Of a DNA stretch of 64,000 nucleotides, positions 36,630-45,188 are shown in pieces; positions within the stretch are counted from its first letter, which is position 1; each line of letters opens with the position of its first letter. Under the pieces are notes generated by a model. That model did no database searches. It saw only the letters and a program-made list of their open reading frames with translations, and was not told the DNA's origin. The translations under genes were made by a program, and so were the position numbers. The stretch covers positions 1,984,001 to 2,048,000 of the forward strand of contig NZ_BNEB01000003.1 in assembly GCF_016860545.1 (NCBI RefSeq), in the 5' to 3' direction. The stretch comes from Streptomyces asoensis (GTDB lineage: Bacteria; Actinomycetota; Actinomycetes; Streptomycetales; Streptomycetaceae).

Positions 36630-36720
36630 TTCGTTCCGGGCGCTGTTCGATTGACCGTGGACGACGTGTGGACGTGTCTCACCTTGTACCGCCCGTTTCC
36701 CACTCTCGACCAGCCTGTGT

Positions 36721-36736
36721 CCCCCAGGTGTCCCCC
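36721..36736. promoter_or_regulatory. Candidate integrase arm-type site, left
   Basis: CCCCCAGGTGTCCCCC lies between the tRNA and int, with GTGTCCCCC occurring twice in a row from 36717. A near copy (CCCCCAGGTGTTCCCC) lies about 50 bases inside the right end at 50164-50179. Confidence 0.4.
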
Positions 36737-36750
36737 GGGGGAGAGCTTGA

Positions 36751-38130
36751 TCACTCCGGCTCGTTCCACTCCCGAAGGGCCGCATCGATTCGGCTGTTCG
36801 CGTGCTCCCGTGTCTGGTCGAGCACCTTGGCGTACACCTTGTGCAGTACCGCGATGCTGTGTCCTGCGCGGCGGGCGCACTCCATCGCGTCCACCCCGGA
36901 ACTGAGCCAGAACGAGACGCCGGCGTGCCGCAGGTCGTAGGGACGACGCGCCAGGAGCGAGGCCGTTTCCGCCTCGCTGAGCACGTCTTTCCGGGCCTTG
37001 GCCCACACCTCCCCATAGCCGGTCTCTTGGAGTAGGCCGTCACGGTTCGTCCGGAAGAGTCGGCCGTCGGGCGCTGCGCCGTGCGTGGCGATGTGCTGCC
37101 GCAGCAGACGAACGAAGTGCGGCGGGATCGGCACCGGGCGGGAGTCCTTCTTGGCACGGGCCTTGAGATGGCGCGTCTCATGCGCCGTTCCGTCGTTGGT
37201 CCAGCTCCGTCCGGCCCGGACAACGCCTTGCCGCAGGGTGAGCATCCCCCACCCCGTTTCCGGGAGGTGGCACTGACTCACGCGCAGTCCGGCGGCCTCA
37301 GCGGGACGCATGGCCGCGTAGTACAGGCACCCGAAGAATGCTTCCAGATGCCGCCCGCGGGGGCCCTGCTCACGCACCCCTGCCAGCAGCGCGCGAACCT
37401 GGCGGGGGTTGGCAACGCTCTCGGGGTCCACCGCTTCCACCGACTTCGGGGCGGTCCACTTCACGGCCGTGATCGGGTTGACCGGCATGGTGAAGTACTG
37501 CTCTTCCACGGCGAGTCCGAGTACGTCACTCAGGCAGGCCCGCTTGCGCTTCGCGGTGCGCGGTGCTGCCTCCTTTCCGTCCAGCCGTAAGGACAGTGCG
37601 TCCAGGGCCAGACGAACGGTCGCCGGGTCCTCCAGCGCTGAGACCGGCATGGAGTGCTTGGAGAGCCAGGTGAGGGCGCGGGCCACATCGTCCGGCGGGG
37701 TCTCGTTCCAGCGGTTCCGGTTGTACGCCCATCCGTACAGCGCACGCCGCATAAGCGCGGTGTCGGGCATCCCCGTCTTCGTCTTCACCAGTGCGGGGGT
37801 GATGGTCGCCAGCGCATCGGCGTAGTTCTTCCGCGACTTCGCCGGGGCCAGCGCCCACTTGCGGTCGACGTACGCGCGGCTGTGCTCGTACCAGGTGATG
37901 GAGCCTTGCTTGGCACGCAGCTCGGATACGGGCAGGCCCGTTTCCTCGTCGAACTGGTCACCGCGCCGCACGGCGGACATGAGTTCCGAGCGGCGCCCCT
38001 CGGCCTGGACCTTGAGTGTGTAGCTCTTGGAGTGCTTCCGCTCCCCGACCAGCCAACGCAGGCGGTAGGGCTTCGGGCGATCCTTGCGAACCTCGATGGA
38101 GTAGAGGCGAACGTCGTAGGTCAGTGCCAT
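36751..38130 (-). CDS. int: Site-specific tyrosine recombinase (integrase)
   Basis: A 459-residue tyrosine recombinase that inserts and excises the element at tRNA-Tyr. Catalytic residues are visible: Arg275 (AAMRPAEAAG), Arg401 in YDLRHAG (the usual first His replaced by Tyr, common in actinobacterial integrases), His424 (RAGHS) and nucleophile Tyr433 (HKVYAKVL). An N-terminal arm-binding part and a SAM-like core-binding domain (about 75-160) precede it. It is transcribed toward attL and lies 61 bases after xis, as in AICEs. Confidence 0.95.
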   Translation of the reverse strand: MALTYDVRLYSIEVRKDRPKPYRLRWLVGERKHSKSYTLKVQAEGRRSELMSAVRRGDQFDEETGLPVSELRAKQGSITWYEHSRAYVDRKWALAPAKSRKNYADALATITPALVKTKTGMPDTALMRRALYGWAYNRNRWNETPPDDVARALTWLSKHSMPVSALEDPATVRLALDALSLRLDGKEAAPRTAKRKRACLSDVLGLAVEEQYFTMPVNPITAVKWTAPKSVEAVDPESVANPRQVRALLAGVREQGPRGRHLEAFFGCLYYAAMRPAEAAGLRVSQCHLPETGWGMLTLRQGVVRAGRSWTNDGTAHETRHLKARAKKDSRPVPIPPHFVRLLRQHIATHGAAPDGRLFRTNRDGLLQETGYGEVWAKARKDVLSEAETASLLARRPYDLRHAGVSFWLSSGVDAMECARRAGHSIAVLHKVYAKVLDQTREHANSRIDAALREWNEPE

Positions 38131-38191
38131 ATGAACTCCAGAGGGGCCCGCCGGAAGCGGGCCCCTCGTGTCTCGTGTGTGCGGGAGGTGG

Positions 38192-38380
38192 TCAGGCGGC
38201 AGCGTCTTCCATGGACGACCACCACGCGTCGAGGTCGGTGCGGCGGCAGCGAAGCTGACCGTTGGGGAGCTTGATGAGCTTCGGGGCCTTGCCCCGGGCG
38301 CGCATGCGGTAAAAGGCGGCGCGGCTCATCTCGATCTCTTCGAGGACTTCGGGGAGCTTGAGCATCTTGGGGCGTGCCAA
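38192..38380 (-). CDS. xis: Excisionase-like helix-turn-helix protein
   Basis: A 62-residue MerR/Xis-type winged-helix protein: LPEVLEEIEMSRAAFYRMRARGKAPKL (read as two helices), then a wing ending CRRTDLDAWW. It should bend DNA at the attachment sites and bias the integrase to excision. Position immediately before int is the standard AICE order. Good homologues are annotated helix-turn-helix domain protein. Confidence 0.9.
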   Translation of the reverse strand: MARPKMLKLPEVLEEIEMSRAAFYRMRARGKAPKLIKLPNGQLRCRRTDLDAWWSSMEDAAA

Positions 38381-38428
38381 GGCGAAGACTCCTTCTTGGA
38401 TTCTGCGGGAGGGGGGTACCTCTGAGGG

Positions 38429-38602
38429 CCGCTACTTCCGCTACCGCCGCTACCGCACAGGTCAGGGGCCTGTTCGAGGTAGCGGGAAGGGGTAGCGGTA
38501 GCGGATAGGTAGCGGCCGGGTAGCGGCAAGTTCCGACGCTTGCCGCTACCTCATAGCTGCTGGTCAGGCAGCGTTTTCCATGCCCGGTAGCGGAGGTAGC
38601 GG
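38429..38602. repeat. Iteron-like array of GGTAGCGG motifs
   Basis: Eleven copies of GGTAGCGG or its complement CCGCTAC(C) lie within 174 bases: complement copies at 38429, 38438, 38447 and 38543, and direct copies at 38478, 38491, 38497, 38508, 38519, 38586 and 38595. The array fills the gap between xis and the DUF3631 gene and enters the latter's 3' end. A replication origin or Rep/Xis binding region is likely. Confidence 0.75.
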
Positions 38603-39712
38603 ACTTTCCGGGGGAGGGGGGCAGTAGCGCGCCCACGCGTCCCAGAGATCGGCGGCGTAGTAGCCCTTGAGGACGCTGCCGGCGGCCTTGATGTTGCGGG
38701 AGGCGATGGGCTCGTTGTCGGCCGTCATGTACTCGGCGAGCATCTTGGACAGGCGCCGGTTGTCGAGCGGCTTGCCGTTGAGGTCGGCCCACGGGGCGTC
38801 GTCCATGGCGTTGAGCCTGTCCAGGATGGCGACGGTGGGCAGGCGGTCGATGCCGAGCATGACGTGGTCGCGCAGGTCGGTCAGCAGCCGTACGCCCATG
38901 CTGCCTTTGTCGTTGGCCCGGGAGGCTTTGACGAGGGTCAGACAGGCTTCCCGGGCCCGGTCGGGCCAGTCACCGTCGGCCGCGTCGGCGATGGCCAACA
39001 GTGGCTCCCACACGTCCGCCGGCCGGTCGGCGACTCCGTCCGGCATGTCGGGCCACGCGCCCATGACGAACCCCCGGGCCTGTTCCGCCCACGTGGCGAG
39101 CCGGTCACGGAGCTTGTGCCCCTCCGCCTCGTGAATGCGGGCCCGGAAGGGCTCCACCTTCTCGTTCCTGGCACGGCGGCGCATGCGGATGATGACGGAG
39201 CGGGTCAGGATCGTGTCGGGCAGCGAACCGAGACCCGCGACCGCGACCGCACAGTACGAGGGGAACGCCTGAACGGTCTGGTTACCGCCGTCGCCGATGC
39301 ACCGGTAGGTGACGCCGGTGCGGCGGTGGCCGGCGTTGAGGAACCCGCGCAACTCCTCGTTGTCGCCTGCTTTGGGGCCGAAGACGGTGTCGATCTCGTC
39401 GAACAGGATCGTGGGCTTGCCGCCGGGCCCGGAGACGGACCGGAACAGGGCGGCGGCGGACGCGTTGACGGCTGTCATGGGCTGTGGCACGAGGGTTTCC
39501 ACGATCTCCAGTGCCCTGGTCTTGCCTGACCCCGGTTCGGGGGACAGGAAGGCGATGCGGGGGGTGGAGTCGAAGCAGTCGAGCAGGTGGGCGTGCGCGT
39601 CCCACAGGGTGACGGCGACGAACGCGGCTTCGGTGGGGAAGACGTTGAAGCGGCGGTGGAAGGCTTCGACCTCGGCGAGCAGGGCGGCGCCGTCGATGGG
39701 GGGCTCGGTCAT
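38564..39712 (-). CDS. DUF3631 ATPase/helicase-like replication protein
   Basis: A 382-residue protein with Walker A (SPEPGSGKT, residues 58-65) and Walker B (TILFDEID, 101-108), sensor-like segment LPDTILTRSVIIRMRRR, and a C-terminal DUF3631 region. In AICEs this type accompanies Prim-Pol proteins and probably acts as the replicative helicase or its loader. The stop lies next to the iteron array and the start overlaps the zinc-binding gene by ATGA, so it is part of the replication operon. Confidence 0.87.
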   Translation of the reverse strand: MTEPPIDGAALLAEVEAFHRRFNVFPTEAAFVAVTLWDAHAHLLDCFDSTPRIAFLSPEPGSGKTRALEIVETLVPQPMTAVNASAAALFRSVSGPGGKPTILFDEIDTVFGPKAGDNEELRGFLNAGHRRTGVTYRCIGDGGNQTVQAFPSYCAVAVAGLGSLPDTILTRSVIIRMRRRARNEKVEPFRARIHEAEGHKLRDRLATWAEQARGFVMGAWPDMPDGVADRPADVWEPLLAIADAADGDWPDRAREACLTLVKASRANDKGSMGVRLLTDLRDHVMLGIDRLPTVAILDRLNAMDDAPWADLNGKPLDNRRLSKMLAEYMTADNEPIASRNIKAAGSVLKGYYAADLWDAWARYCPPPPESPLPPLPGMENAA

Positions 39713-40101
39713 GCGGCGGTCCTCCGTTCGGTGAGCGCGGCGGGGGTGCCGGTGCAGAAGTGCTTGTGGGCGGCGTAGTCGGCGACCAGGTCGGCCACGG
39801 CCTGTTGGCCGGTGGCCGTGGTGGTGTGGCCGCAGGGGCAGGCGTAGGCGGCGGTGGGGGTGTCGCTGTAGCGCTTGGACCAGCGGGCGCCGTCGTAGTG
39901 GTGGCGGTAGACCGGCGGGGCGTAGATGCGGATCCCAGGGCTTTCGGGCGTCGGGTCAACGCCAACAGCAATGGGGACGCCCTTGCGGGCGGCGACCTTC
40001 GGCACGCCCACGGCCGCCGTCTCCACAGGCTGTGGAGCGGCATCCGGTCCGGCCGGGGTTGGGGTGATGCTCTTCAGAAGGGGGCGGGTGGGGGTGCTCA
40101 T
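39709..40101 (-). CDS. Small zinc-binding-like AICE protein
   Basis: A 130-residue protein of unknown function. The N-terminal half is Pro/Ala-rich and disordered-looking. The C-terminal half has YACPCGHTTT and HKHFC about 25 residues apart, a Cys/His set suitable for one zinc ion. It overlaps its neighbours at both ends (ATGA), between the Prim-Pol and the DUF3631 ATPase, so it probably serves replication. No recognised family name. Confidence 0.75.
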   Translation of the reverse strand: MSTPTRPLLKSITPTPAGPDAAPQPVETAAVGVPKVAARKGVPIAVGVDPTPESPGIRIYAPPVYRHHYDGARWSKRYSDTPTAAYACPCGHTTTATGQQAVADLVADYAAHKHFCTGTPAALTERRTAA

Positions 40102-40994
40102 GCCGCGTTCCCCCTGCGCTGCTGGTTGTGGGTGATGGACCAGTTGAGGGCGCTGCGCAGGGTCGAGCGGCACTCGGCGACGGTGAGGCCGGCCGCCTCC
40201 CCTGCCTCCTGAAGAGCCTGCTCAACCGTGTGCCGGGGGAGGTCGCCCCACGCGACGAACCGCCCCACGGCGCGGGCGGCACGGAACAACGTCGCTTCCC
40301 GCGCCCCGGGTTGGGCCGTGGCGACATTCCGTGCCTCAGCGGTGAGCGCTACATCCGCATATCGGCTAGCTTGCCCCGGTAAGGCCCCTGAGGGGGCCTG
40401 AGGCGCCCTGGGAGCCGGTTGCAGGATGCTTTGGAGCCAACCGGGCAGTGGAACCGTCTCAGGGCCGCACAGCGCTTCGTAGGGTCCGGCGGGGGTGGTG
40501 GAGCCGGCGGCGACGACGTATCCGCCCCATGCCCGGGTGTCGACCAACTCGCCGACGGTTCCAGCCGTGTTGGTCAGCCGGATACCGTCCGGGACGGTGA
40601 AGTACAAGTGGGTTCCGCCGCTCGCGGTCCGGGTCCGGTAGGTGGCGGGGACGGTGTGCCCGGCGCGCTCGCAGAGCGCTCCGAAGGTTGCCGCGCCGTC
40701 AGGCGCGTCCGAACTGTGTTTGTCCTTGGGCATGTCCAGGTCGACGACTAGCAACCCGGAGGGGCCGGTGGCGATCCCGACGTTGAACGGGCCGTGGGAC
40801 CAGGTGGCGCGGATTCGGTCTGGGTCGGTGGTAGCCCGCTCCTCCCACTTGCGGTGCCCGCCGGCGCACGGGCCGGTGCGGGGGCATGCCTGCTCGCCGT
40901 GCAGGGCGGGCCGCTTGGTGCCGGGGCGCAGGGGGAAGACGTGCCAGCCGTGCGCGGACGCGTCCAGGGCCGCGTTCAGGAGACCGTGGTTCAT
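40098..40994 (-). CDS. Bifunctional DNA primase/polymerase (Prim-Pol)
   Basis: A 298-residue protein with an N-terminal Prim-Pol domain: the opening AHGWHVFPLRPGTKRPAL, the acidic metal site VVDLDMPK (Asp85, Asp87) and the basic SGGTHLYF motif. This defines the RepPP class of AICE replication systems, which copy the excised circle. The C-terminal 80 residues are helical (PriCT-like). It overlaps the upstream methyltransferase gene and the downstream zinc protein by 4 bases each. Confidence 0.88.
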   Translation of the reverse strand: MNHGLLNAALDASAHGWHVFPLRPGTKRPALHGEQACPRTGPCAGGHRKWEERATTDPDRIRATWSHGPFNVGIATGPSGLLVVDLDMPKDKHSSDAPDGAATFGALCERAGHTVPATYRTRTASGGTHLYFTVPDGIRLTNTAGTVGELVDTRAWGGYVVAAGSTTPAGPYEALCGPETVPLPGWLQSILQPAPRAPQAPSGALPGQASRYADVALTAEARNVATAQPGAREATLFRAARAVGRFVAWGDLPRHTVEQALQEAGEAAGLTVAECRSTLRSALNWSITHNQQRRGNAA

Positions 40995-41641
40995 GCTGCC
41001 GCGCTCCCTTCCAGGGTGAGGTACTGGGCGGCAATCCAGTGGGTGTAGGCGGGGGGTACGGCTTTGCGGGCTTCGAGGTTGGTCATCCAGGTGCAGCCCA
41101 TGGCGTCCGCGTAGGCGCGCTCGCCCTTGTGCTCGAAGACGAGCAAGCCCTTGCGGTGCCAGCAGGGCGCGACCAGGTCGCCGCCCCCGCCCCAGGACGT
41201 CTCGAACACGCGGTGACGGCGCACTCTGAGGCCGAACTGCGTCCCGCACAGCAGGTAGTCGGGGCGCAGGATTCCGGCGGTGGCGGTCTCGGGGACGTTC
41301 TCGATGACCCACGGCCGTCCGGTGGCCTGCATGACCTCCCGGCCGGGGCCGATTAGGTCGGGGTGGTCGTCGGGGTTGCCGCGCCACCTGGTGACGGTGG
41401 CGTACCGCTCGCAGGGCCAGGAGCCGTGGACCAGGTCGAAGGTGTGGCCGTGTTCGGCGGTGTAGTCGATGCCGTCGGCCTGGACGAACGGGAAGGGGTA
41501 GTTGGGCTGCGGGCGGTTGTCGACGCCGACGACGTCGAACCCGGCGAGGTAGTAGCCCATGGACAGTCCGCCGGCGCCGCAGCACACGTCCAGCACCCGC
41601 AGGCCGTTCGGCCGCCGCAGCGGCAGCACCCGCGCGTTCAC
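40991..41641 (-). CDS. Small cytosine-C5 DNA methyltransferase-like protein A
   Basis: A 216-residue Rossmann methyltransferase with C5-MTase motifs in order: motif I VLDVCCGAGGLSMGY (about 16-30), motif IV as SWPCE (Cys77, where canonical enzymes have PPCQ), motif VI ENVPE, motif VIII RRHRVFE, and a C-terminal VPPAYT. There is almost no space for a target recognition domain (C5 enzymes are usually over 300 residues). GTG 41641 overlaps the stop of the paralogous gene upstream by GTGA. It presumably methylates cytosine, alone or with its neighbour. Confidence 0.82.
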   Translation of the reverse strand: MNARVLPLRRPNGLRVLDVCCGAGGLSMGYYLAGFDVVGVDNRPQPNYPFPFVQADGIDYTAEHGHTFDLVHGSWPCERYATVTRWRGNPDDHPDLIGPGREVMQATGRPWVIENVPETATAGILRPDYLLCGTQFGLRVRRHRVFETSWGGGGDLVAPCWHRKGLLVFEHKGERAYADAMGCTWMTNLEARKAVPPAYTHWIAAQYLTLEGSAAA

Positions 41642-42333
41642 GCGGCCACCCCCACACGGTCCGTGGCGAGCAGGGCCAGGGCGGCGCGGCCGATGTGTTC
41701 GGTGTAGGCGGGCGGGATGCACTCGCGGATGCCGTCGCGGTTCATCCACGGCACACCGAGCACGCGGCGGGCCAGGTCGACGCCGGAGAAGTTGCCGACG
41801 AACTGCCCGTAGCGGCCGGGTGGGACGGGGCGGCCCATCTTGGCTTGCGGGACCAAATGCGCGGGGTGGTCCGGCTGGGCGAGGTGGAAGCCTCCGCCGG
41901 TCTCGAAGAACCGGTGCCGGTAATTGGCGAGCCGGAACATCTGCCCGCACAGCATCACCGGAGCGTGCAGTTTGTGCACCGCCCCGCGCACGTTCTCCAT
42001 CACCCACGGGCGCCCCGTCGTCTCCAGCGCCGTGCGGGTGGGCTCGATCAGGTCGGGATGGTCGTTGGCCTGGATGCGCTGGCACTCGCTGTCGTGCTGG
42101 CACGGCGGGGAGGCGTGGATGAAGTCGAACTCCGCGCCGTGGTCCAGGACGAACGCGACCGCGTCGGCCTGGACGAAACGGAACGGATAGCGAGGCTGGG
42201 GGTCCTTGTCGATGCCGGTCACGTCAAACCCGGCATCGTGGTAGCCCTTGCTGGCGCCGCCCTGGCAGCAGTACAGGTCCAGTAAACGCGGGCGCCGGGC
42301 GCGCACTCGCCGGAAGTCGGTTGGTTGGGTCAT
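41638..42333 (-). CDS. Small cytosine-C5 DNA methyltransferase-like protein B
   Basis: A 231-residue paralogue of the next gene: motif I LLDLYCCQGGASKGY (17-31), canonical motif IV SPPCQ with Cys78, motif VI ENVRG (113-117), motif VIII NYRHRFFE and C-terminal IPPAYT. The target recognition region is again very short. Phage and AICE homologues are annotated DNA methylase. No restriction endonuclease is adjacent, so an anti-restriction or regulatory role is more likely than restriction-modification. Confidence 0.85.
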   Translation of the reverse strand: MTQPTDFRRVRARRPRLLDLYCCQGGASKGYHDAGFDVTGIDKDPQPRYPFRFVQADAVAFVLDHGAEFDFIHASPPCQHDSECQRIQANDHPDLIEPTRTALETTGRPWVMENVRGAVHKLHAPVMLCGQMFRLANYRHRFFETGGGFHLAQPDHPAHLVPQAKMGRPVPPGRYGQFVGNFSGVDLARRVLGVPWMNRDGIRECIPPAYTEHIGRAALALLATDRVGVAA

Positions 42334-42428
42334 GCTGGAAGTCCTCCACAGGTCTGTTGCTGGGCTGGTGGATTGGCGGCGGCCCCGGTTCTTGGCGGAA
42401 GGGGGCCGCCGTCGTCTTGGGTGGTGGT

Positions 42429-44228
42429 TCAGGCGGCGGCGGGCTCGTCGCCGCGCGTGGCGGTCAGTCGGCCGTCTAGGGCGCGGACGACGGTGCCGCC
42501 GGTGGTCAGGGTTTTGACGGCCTTGGACACGGCGCCCTTGGACAGGCCCGTGAGGGTGACCAGGTCCTTCTGTGCGACCGGTTCGTCGGCGGTCTCGATG
42601 GCCTTCAGCACGCGGGCGACGGCGCTGTCGGTGGCCGGTGCCGCCTCGGGTGCGGTGTCCTTGACGAGGGTGAGCGTGGGGGCGCCCGCGGCTTCCACCG
42701 TGGGCGCAACCGAACGGGACCAGGGGGTGCGGTCGGGCAGGGCGATGACGACGGACTTGTCCATGTAGCGGACCTTGACGGGGTCGGGCTTGCGCTTGCC
42801 GTCGCGGATGAGCGCCACACCGGGCACGGGCAGCTCGTCGGCGTTCCAGCCCTTGGCCTGAGCGTCCTCACCGAGCACCACGCGCGCTTCGGCCGGCGTG
42901 CGTACGGCCAGGCAGATGGACACGCCGATCTGCGGGGCGATCTGCTTGGGAATGCCGTCACCGATGGTGGGCTTCTGCGTCATCCACCACAGGTCGATGC
43001 ACGCCGCGCGGCCCATCCGTGCGATGGACTCCAGGCCCGGCAGGGCGGAGCGGTTGACGGTGCGGGTCTTGCCGTCTGCGGTCTCACTCTCGCACGGGAC
43101 CTTGTCGGCGGCCGTCATGACCTCGGCTCCCTCGTCCACGACGACCGTGATGCGCGGCCGGTCGGCGGTGGGGGTCCAGGTGTCCTGTCCCTTGGGCAGG
43201 ATGGCGAGCCGTTCCAGCATCTCCGTCTCCAGCTCGTCAACCACGTCGACGACTTCGCGCGGGGTGGAGGCGACGCGGGCGCGGTGGTCCCACAGGCGGC
43301 CTTCCACGCGCTTGAGGTCGATGATGACGAGCGCGTTCGTGGCGCCCTCGGAGGCGTCGAACAGCAGCGGCCGGGAGGCCACCGACTTACCGGCGCCCGA
43401 GCGTCCGGCGATGAGCAGCCGTTCCCCGAGCGGCACGGTGACCTGTTCGCCGGTGACGGTGTCGATGCCGAGGGAGCGCCGCTCGGGCGTCCACTTCAGG
43501 TCGTCGCCGTCGGCCGCGCTGCGGGTGCGCAGGGTCAGTTCGGCCCAGCCGCCTTGCTTGCCCGCCTTGATCTGCATGCGCAGGCTCGTGCGGGCCCCGA
43601 GCAGGTTGCGGATGTGGTCTTCGGCCGCGCGGAGCTTGGTCGCGGTCCACGTGCCGTCGAGGCGGACGGCGCACACGATCCCGGCTTCGGTCAGCCGGGG
43701 CCGTCCGGTCAGCGTGCCCGACAGGCCGCGCTGTTCGGCGTGCTCCTTCCAGTGCTGCGGCTGAAGACGCTTGAGCAGCGCCGACTCTTCAGCGGTGGGC
43801 TTCAGTCCGCTGGTGTCGCGCTCACGCACGGCGATCCACACGGACAGGGCGGTGACGGACGCGACGACGGCGACGGCCGACCACACCCACGCGCGGGTGG
43901 AGACGTGCGGCAGCCACACGTACCCCGCGACGCCGAGCGCGGCGGCGGTCTTGGTGGCGAACAGCCACATGGGGTCGGGCACACGGCGCTTGGCGGTACG
44001 CAACTCCCGTTCGGCGCGGTGGCGGATGGAGGTGACGCCCTCGGGGTCGATGGCGCGTGCGGTGGCGAGCGCGCGGCGGGCATCGCGCACCAGCGGCTTG
44101 CGTTCGGCACGCAGGGCGCGGCGGCGCTCGGTTTCCTTGCGGTAGTGGTCGGCGCTCCAGTGGGCGGCGGTGGCGGCGTACTGGCGGTGGGTGCGCCAGA
44201 CTTGTCCGTGACTCACGGGTGTCCTCAT
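42429..44228 (-). CDS. TraB/FtsK-SpoIIIE family conjugative DNA translocase
   Basis: A 599-residue hexameric-ATPase-type protein that moves double-stranded DNA between mycelia. A basic coiled N-terminus precedes two transmembrane segments (about 92-135). The motor has Walker A GRSGAGKS (275-282) and Walker B ITVVVDEGAE (360-369). The last 70 residues form a winged helix (VAQKDLVTLTGLSKGAVSKA), the domain that recognises clt repeats in TraB proteins. It is the sole DNA-transfer motor of the element. Confidence 0.9.
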   Translation of the reverse strand: MRTPVSHGQVWRTHRQYAATAAHWSADHYRKETERRRALRAERKPLVRDARRALATARAIDPEGVTSIRHRAERELRTAKRRVPDPMWLFATKTAAALGVAGYVWLPHVSTRAWVWSAVAVVASVTALSVWIAVRERDTSGLKPTAEESALLKRLQPQHWKEHAEQRGLSGTLTGRPRLTEAGIVCAVRLDGTWTATKLRAAEDHIRNLLGARTSLRMQIKAGKQGGWAELTLRTRSAADGDDLKWTPERRSLGIDTVTGEQVTVPLGERLLIAGRSGAGKSVASRPLLFDASEGATNALVIIDLKRVEGRLWDHRARVASTPREVVDVVDELETEMLERLAILPKGQDTWTPTADRPRITVVVDEGAEVMTAADKVPCESETADGKTRTVNRSALPGLESIARMGRAACIDLWWMTQKPTIGDGIPKQIAPQIGVSICLAVRTPAEARVVLGEDAQAKGWNADELPVPGVALIRDGKRKPDPVKVRYMDKSVVIALPDRTPWSRSVAPTVEAAGAPTLTLVKDTAPEAAPATDSAVARVLKAIETADEPVAQKDLVTLTGLSKGAVSKAVKTLTTGGTVVRALDGRLTATRGDEPAAA

Positions 44229-44481
44229 TTCCGGGATCAGTGGGTTGGTGGTGACGGGTCCTGCGACGGCCCGTCACCACACACAGGTGTTACGCGGAGT
44301 GAGCGTGTTTCCGGTTTCCTGGTTTCCGAGGGGGCCTCTACGCGTGCGCGCGCGAGGACGGAAACTTCCGTCACCCTGCGTCGCTACGGGGCCTGTGGGG
44401 GCCGAACAGGCTTCCGGGGGTCAAACACCCCATGGAAGGGGGCTCAGGCGCCCTGGGGGCCGCCTACGGCTTCGGGGTGGT

Positions 44482-44847
44482 TCAGCGGCCCTTGCGGCCG
44501 GGCCTGCCGGTGCTCTTGCCGCCGTCGCCAACGGCGCGGACGACGGTGACGACGGACCAACCGAGCACAAGCGCGATGAAGGCGAGCATCGCCAGGTTCG
44601 CGGCGATGGCGGTCAGCGCGCCGACGAGCAGCGGGCCGAAGTAGACACCGGCCGCGACCGCACCGGCCCCGACACCGGAGCCGAGCGCGACGCGCTGCAC
44701 CGTGCGGTCCGGCGGAGCCTGGTGGATGTGCACCACCTGCGGCCCGGCGGGCTGCTGCGCGGGCAGAGCGGTCGGGTCGGCGTAGACCTGGCGGCCGTCG
44801 GGGAGCTGAACGACAGTCAGGGGGCGGTGTGCGGGGAGCTGTTCCAT
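44482..44847 (-). CDS. Small AICE membrane protein
   Basis: A 121-residue protein. The first 55 residues are polar (TVVQLPDGRQVYADPTALP); then come two hydrophobic segments (GAGAVAAGVYFGPLLVGAL and ANLAMLAFIALVLGWSVV) and a short basic tail. Placed just upstream of the translocase in the transfer operon, it resembles Spd-type intramycelial spread proteins by size and position. Not assigned to a named family. Its start overlaps the preceding gene by 31 bases. Confidence 0.75.
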   Translation of the reverse strand: MEQLPAHRPLTVVQLPDGRQVYADPTALPAQQPAGPQVVHIHQAPPDRTVQRVALGSGVGAGAVAAGVYFGPLLVGALTAIAANLAMLAFIALVLGWSVVTVVRAVGDGGKSTGRPGRKGR

Positions 44848-45188
44848 GACGCACCCTCCGGGGCGTTGTCGGGGAAGGCACAGGCAGGACACATGCCGAG
44901 GGACGGCGGGATGACGTATCCCGCGTCCCGCCGGCACTCGGGGCAGACGCGGCGGGCAGCGTTGGCCTTGGCCAGGGCAGCCCACTTCGCCGAGGTCATC
45001 GGCCGGACCGGCTTCGCCAGGTCGATGCGGTACAGGTAGGCGACCAACGGCCCCCGCCGGCGGCGCGGCCGCTCCACCTGAGCCGCCACCCCCTGACCAC
45101 CCGGACGCAGGCCCAGAGCGCGGAGTTGGCGGTAAGTGGCGTAGCCGTCCGGGGCGAGCCGCCACCGGTAGACGGGCAGCGCGGCCAT
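44817..45188 (-). CDS. RRQRL-motif-type zinc-binding AICE protein
   Basis: A 123-residue protein. The N-terminus has YRQLRALGLRPGGQG and an Arg run, matching AICE proteins annotated RRQRL motif-containing. The C-terminal half has paired Cys motifs CPECRR and CPAC, a zinc ribbon. Function unknown; it occurs with TraB and DUF2637 genes in many elements. GTG 45191 is an alternative start. It overlaps both neighbours. Confidence 0.8.
   Translation of the reverse strand: MAALPVYRWRLAPDGYATYRQLRALGLRPGGQGVAAQVERPRRRRGPLVAYLYRIDLAKPVRPMTSAKWAALAKANAARRVCPECRRDAGYVIPPSLGMCPACAFPDNAPEGASWNSSPHTAP

Noticed and set aside
38429..38602. CRISPR array
   Set aside because: Repeats are 8 bp with irregular spacing in both orientations; there are no uniform spacers and no cas genes.
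40991..42333. A restriction-modification system
   Set aside because: No endonuclease, helicase or HNH gene lies next to the two methyltransferases.
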